A stretch of DNA of 35,427 nucleotides from Vicinamibacterales bacterium (GTDB lineage: Bacteria; Acidobacteriota; Vicinamibacteria; Vicinamibacterales; 2-12-FULL-66-21), in the NCBI GenBank assembly GCA_035699745.1, contig DASSPH010000041.1, positions 1 to 35,427 of the forward strand, in the 5' to 3' direction. Below are positions 35,038 through 35,427 of this stretch, piece by piece (position 1 is the first letter of the stretch; each line of letters opens with the position of its first letter). Under the pieces are notes generated by a model that saw only the letters and a program-made list of their open reading frames with translations, was not told the origin of the DNA and did no database searches. The position numbers and the translations under genes were made by a program.

Positions 35038-35427
35038 ATGGCAAGAGACAAACAGCAGCAGATCATTCCGCAAGGAGGTCGCGATTCGTCAACTGGCTTG
35101 GACGATCAACACGTTGATGCGCAGGAATACGCGGCCCTCCTGGACCTTTACGATAACAGCTTCCGCAACATGGCGGAAGGCGAGGTCGTCAAGGGTACCG
35201 TCCTGAAAGTGACGCCGTCCGAAGTCATCGTCGACGTCGGCTACAAATCCGAGGGGATCATTCCCGTCGACGAGTTCGTGGACGAGACCGGCCAGATCAC
35301 CGTGCAGCCCGGCGACATCGTCGACGTGCTGCTCGAGCGCACCGAGGATCGCGAAGGCTACGTGGTGCTCTCGCGTGAGAAGGCCGAGAAGATGAAGATC
35401 TGGGACGAGGTCGAGAAGGCCTATGCC
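35038..35427 (+). CDS. rpsA: 30S ribosomal protein S1, N-terminal part (cut by the window end)
   Basis: S1 holds mRNA on the 30S subunit and is needed to start translation on structured messages. The window contains the first 130 codons, open to the edge, with no stop. After a polar leader (MARDKQQQIIPQGG), the first S1 OB-fold starts at about residue 44: AEGEVVKGTVLKVTPSEVIV, then VDVGYKSEGIIPVDEF and EGYVVLSREKAEKM. A purine-rich GAGAGGA (35021-35027) lies 10 nt before the ATG. The upstream leader is about 80 nt after the predicted transcription start, which leaves room for the self-regulation known for S1 in other bacteria; no specific structure was identified. Confidence 0.93.
   Translation, partial: MARDKQQQIIPQGGRDSSTGLDDQHVDAQEYAALLDLYDNSFRNMAEGEVVKGTVLKVTPSEVIVDVGYKSEGIIPVDEFVDETGQITVQPGDIVDVLLERTEDREGYVVLSREKAEKMKIWDEVEKAYA

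Overview
The window is a GC-rich, gene-dense bacterial chromosome segment: about 27 protein genes, one tRNA, and no gene-free stretch longer than about 200 bases. Gene content and style suggest an Acidobacteriota genome, probably the Vicinamibacteria side. The clues are Tricorn-type peptidase, BACON/DUF5666 lipoprotein, a kinase-less TPR/NTF2-like membrane protein, DUF6335, an EF-P with a PGN loop, and scpA-scpB-rluB-cmk-rpsA order. The taxonomy is inference; no rRNA is present.

Layout. (1) 1-806: the 3' part of a tyrosine recombinase, carrying a frameshift, faces a tRNA-Thr(CGT) gene. This looks like the end of an element integrated at that tRNA. (2) 837-3577: M1 aminopeptidase, translationally coupled to a cis-3-hydroxyproline-dehydratase-like enolase-superfamily enzyme. 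(3) 7761-3587, minus strand: an exo-/endonuclease-family lipoprotein, a GT39 glycosyltransferase and a cobalamin-type radical SAM protein, the last two overlapping by 4 nt. (4) 7801-9935: a BACON-BACON-DUF5666 lipoprotein coupled to an outer-membrane beta-barrel candidate. (5) 9923-11489, minus: TPR/TM/NTF2-like protein and a four-helix membrane protein. (6) 11522-15509: a Tricorn-like protease convergent with an RRM RNA-binding protein. (7) 15611-20533: uvrA, a HEAT-repeat secreted protein and an alkyladenine glycosylase. (8) 20633-22200, minus: sHSP-HtrA operon. (9) 22275-24862: efp, tdk, a small membrane protein, and a CDP-alcohol phosphatidyltransferase on the opposite strand. (10) 24946-30907: uvrC, PPK2, site-2 protease, trpS, scpA, scpB, all on the plus strand. 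(11) 30921-35427: a dense repeat array, rluB and an alpha/beta hydrolase (minus), cmk (plus), a DUF6335 histone-like gene (minus) and the start of rpsA (plus, cut by the window edge).

Most of the window is housekeeping: DNA repair (uvrA, uvrC, mpg), translation (tRNA-Thr, efp, trpS, rpsA, rluB), chromosome segregation (scpAB), nucleotide supply (tdk, cmk, PPK2) and envelope proteostasis (HtrA, sHSP, S2P).

The unusual part is repetitive DNA. A 0.4-kb array between scpB and rluB holds 7 copies of GGTGCCAGGTCTGC and 7 inverted copies of AGACCTGACCCC, and it encodes the last 79 or so residues of the rluB reading frame. Separately, three places carry clusters of 7- or 8-nt iterated words: one fills the convergent gap at 14836-14871, one lies just before tdk at 22880-22914, and one is inserted in frame inside uvrC at 26273-26348 as a two-armed inverted structure. 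No complete new multi-gene system was recognised. The repeat families and how they enter coding sequence are the best candidates for something undescribed.
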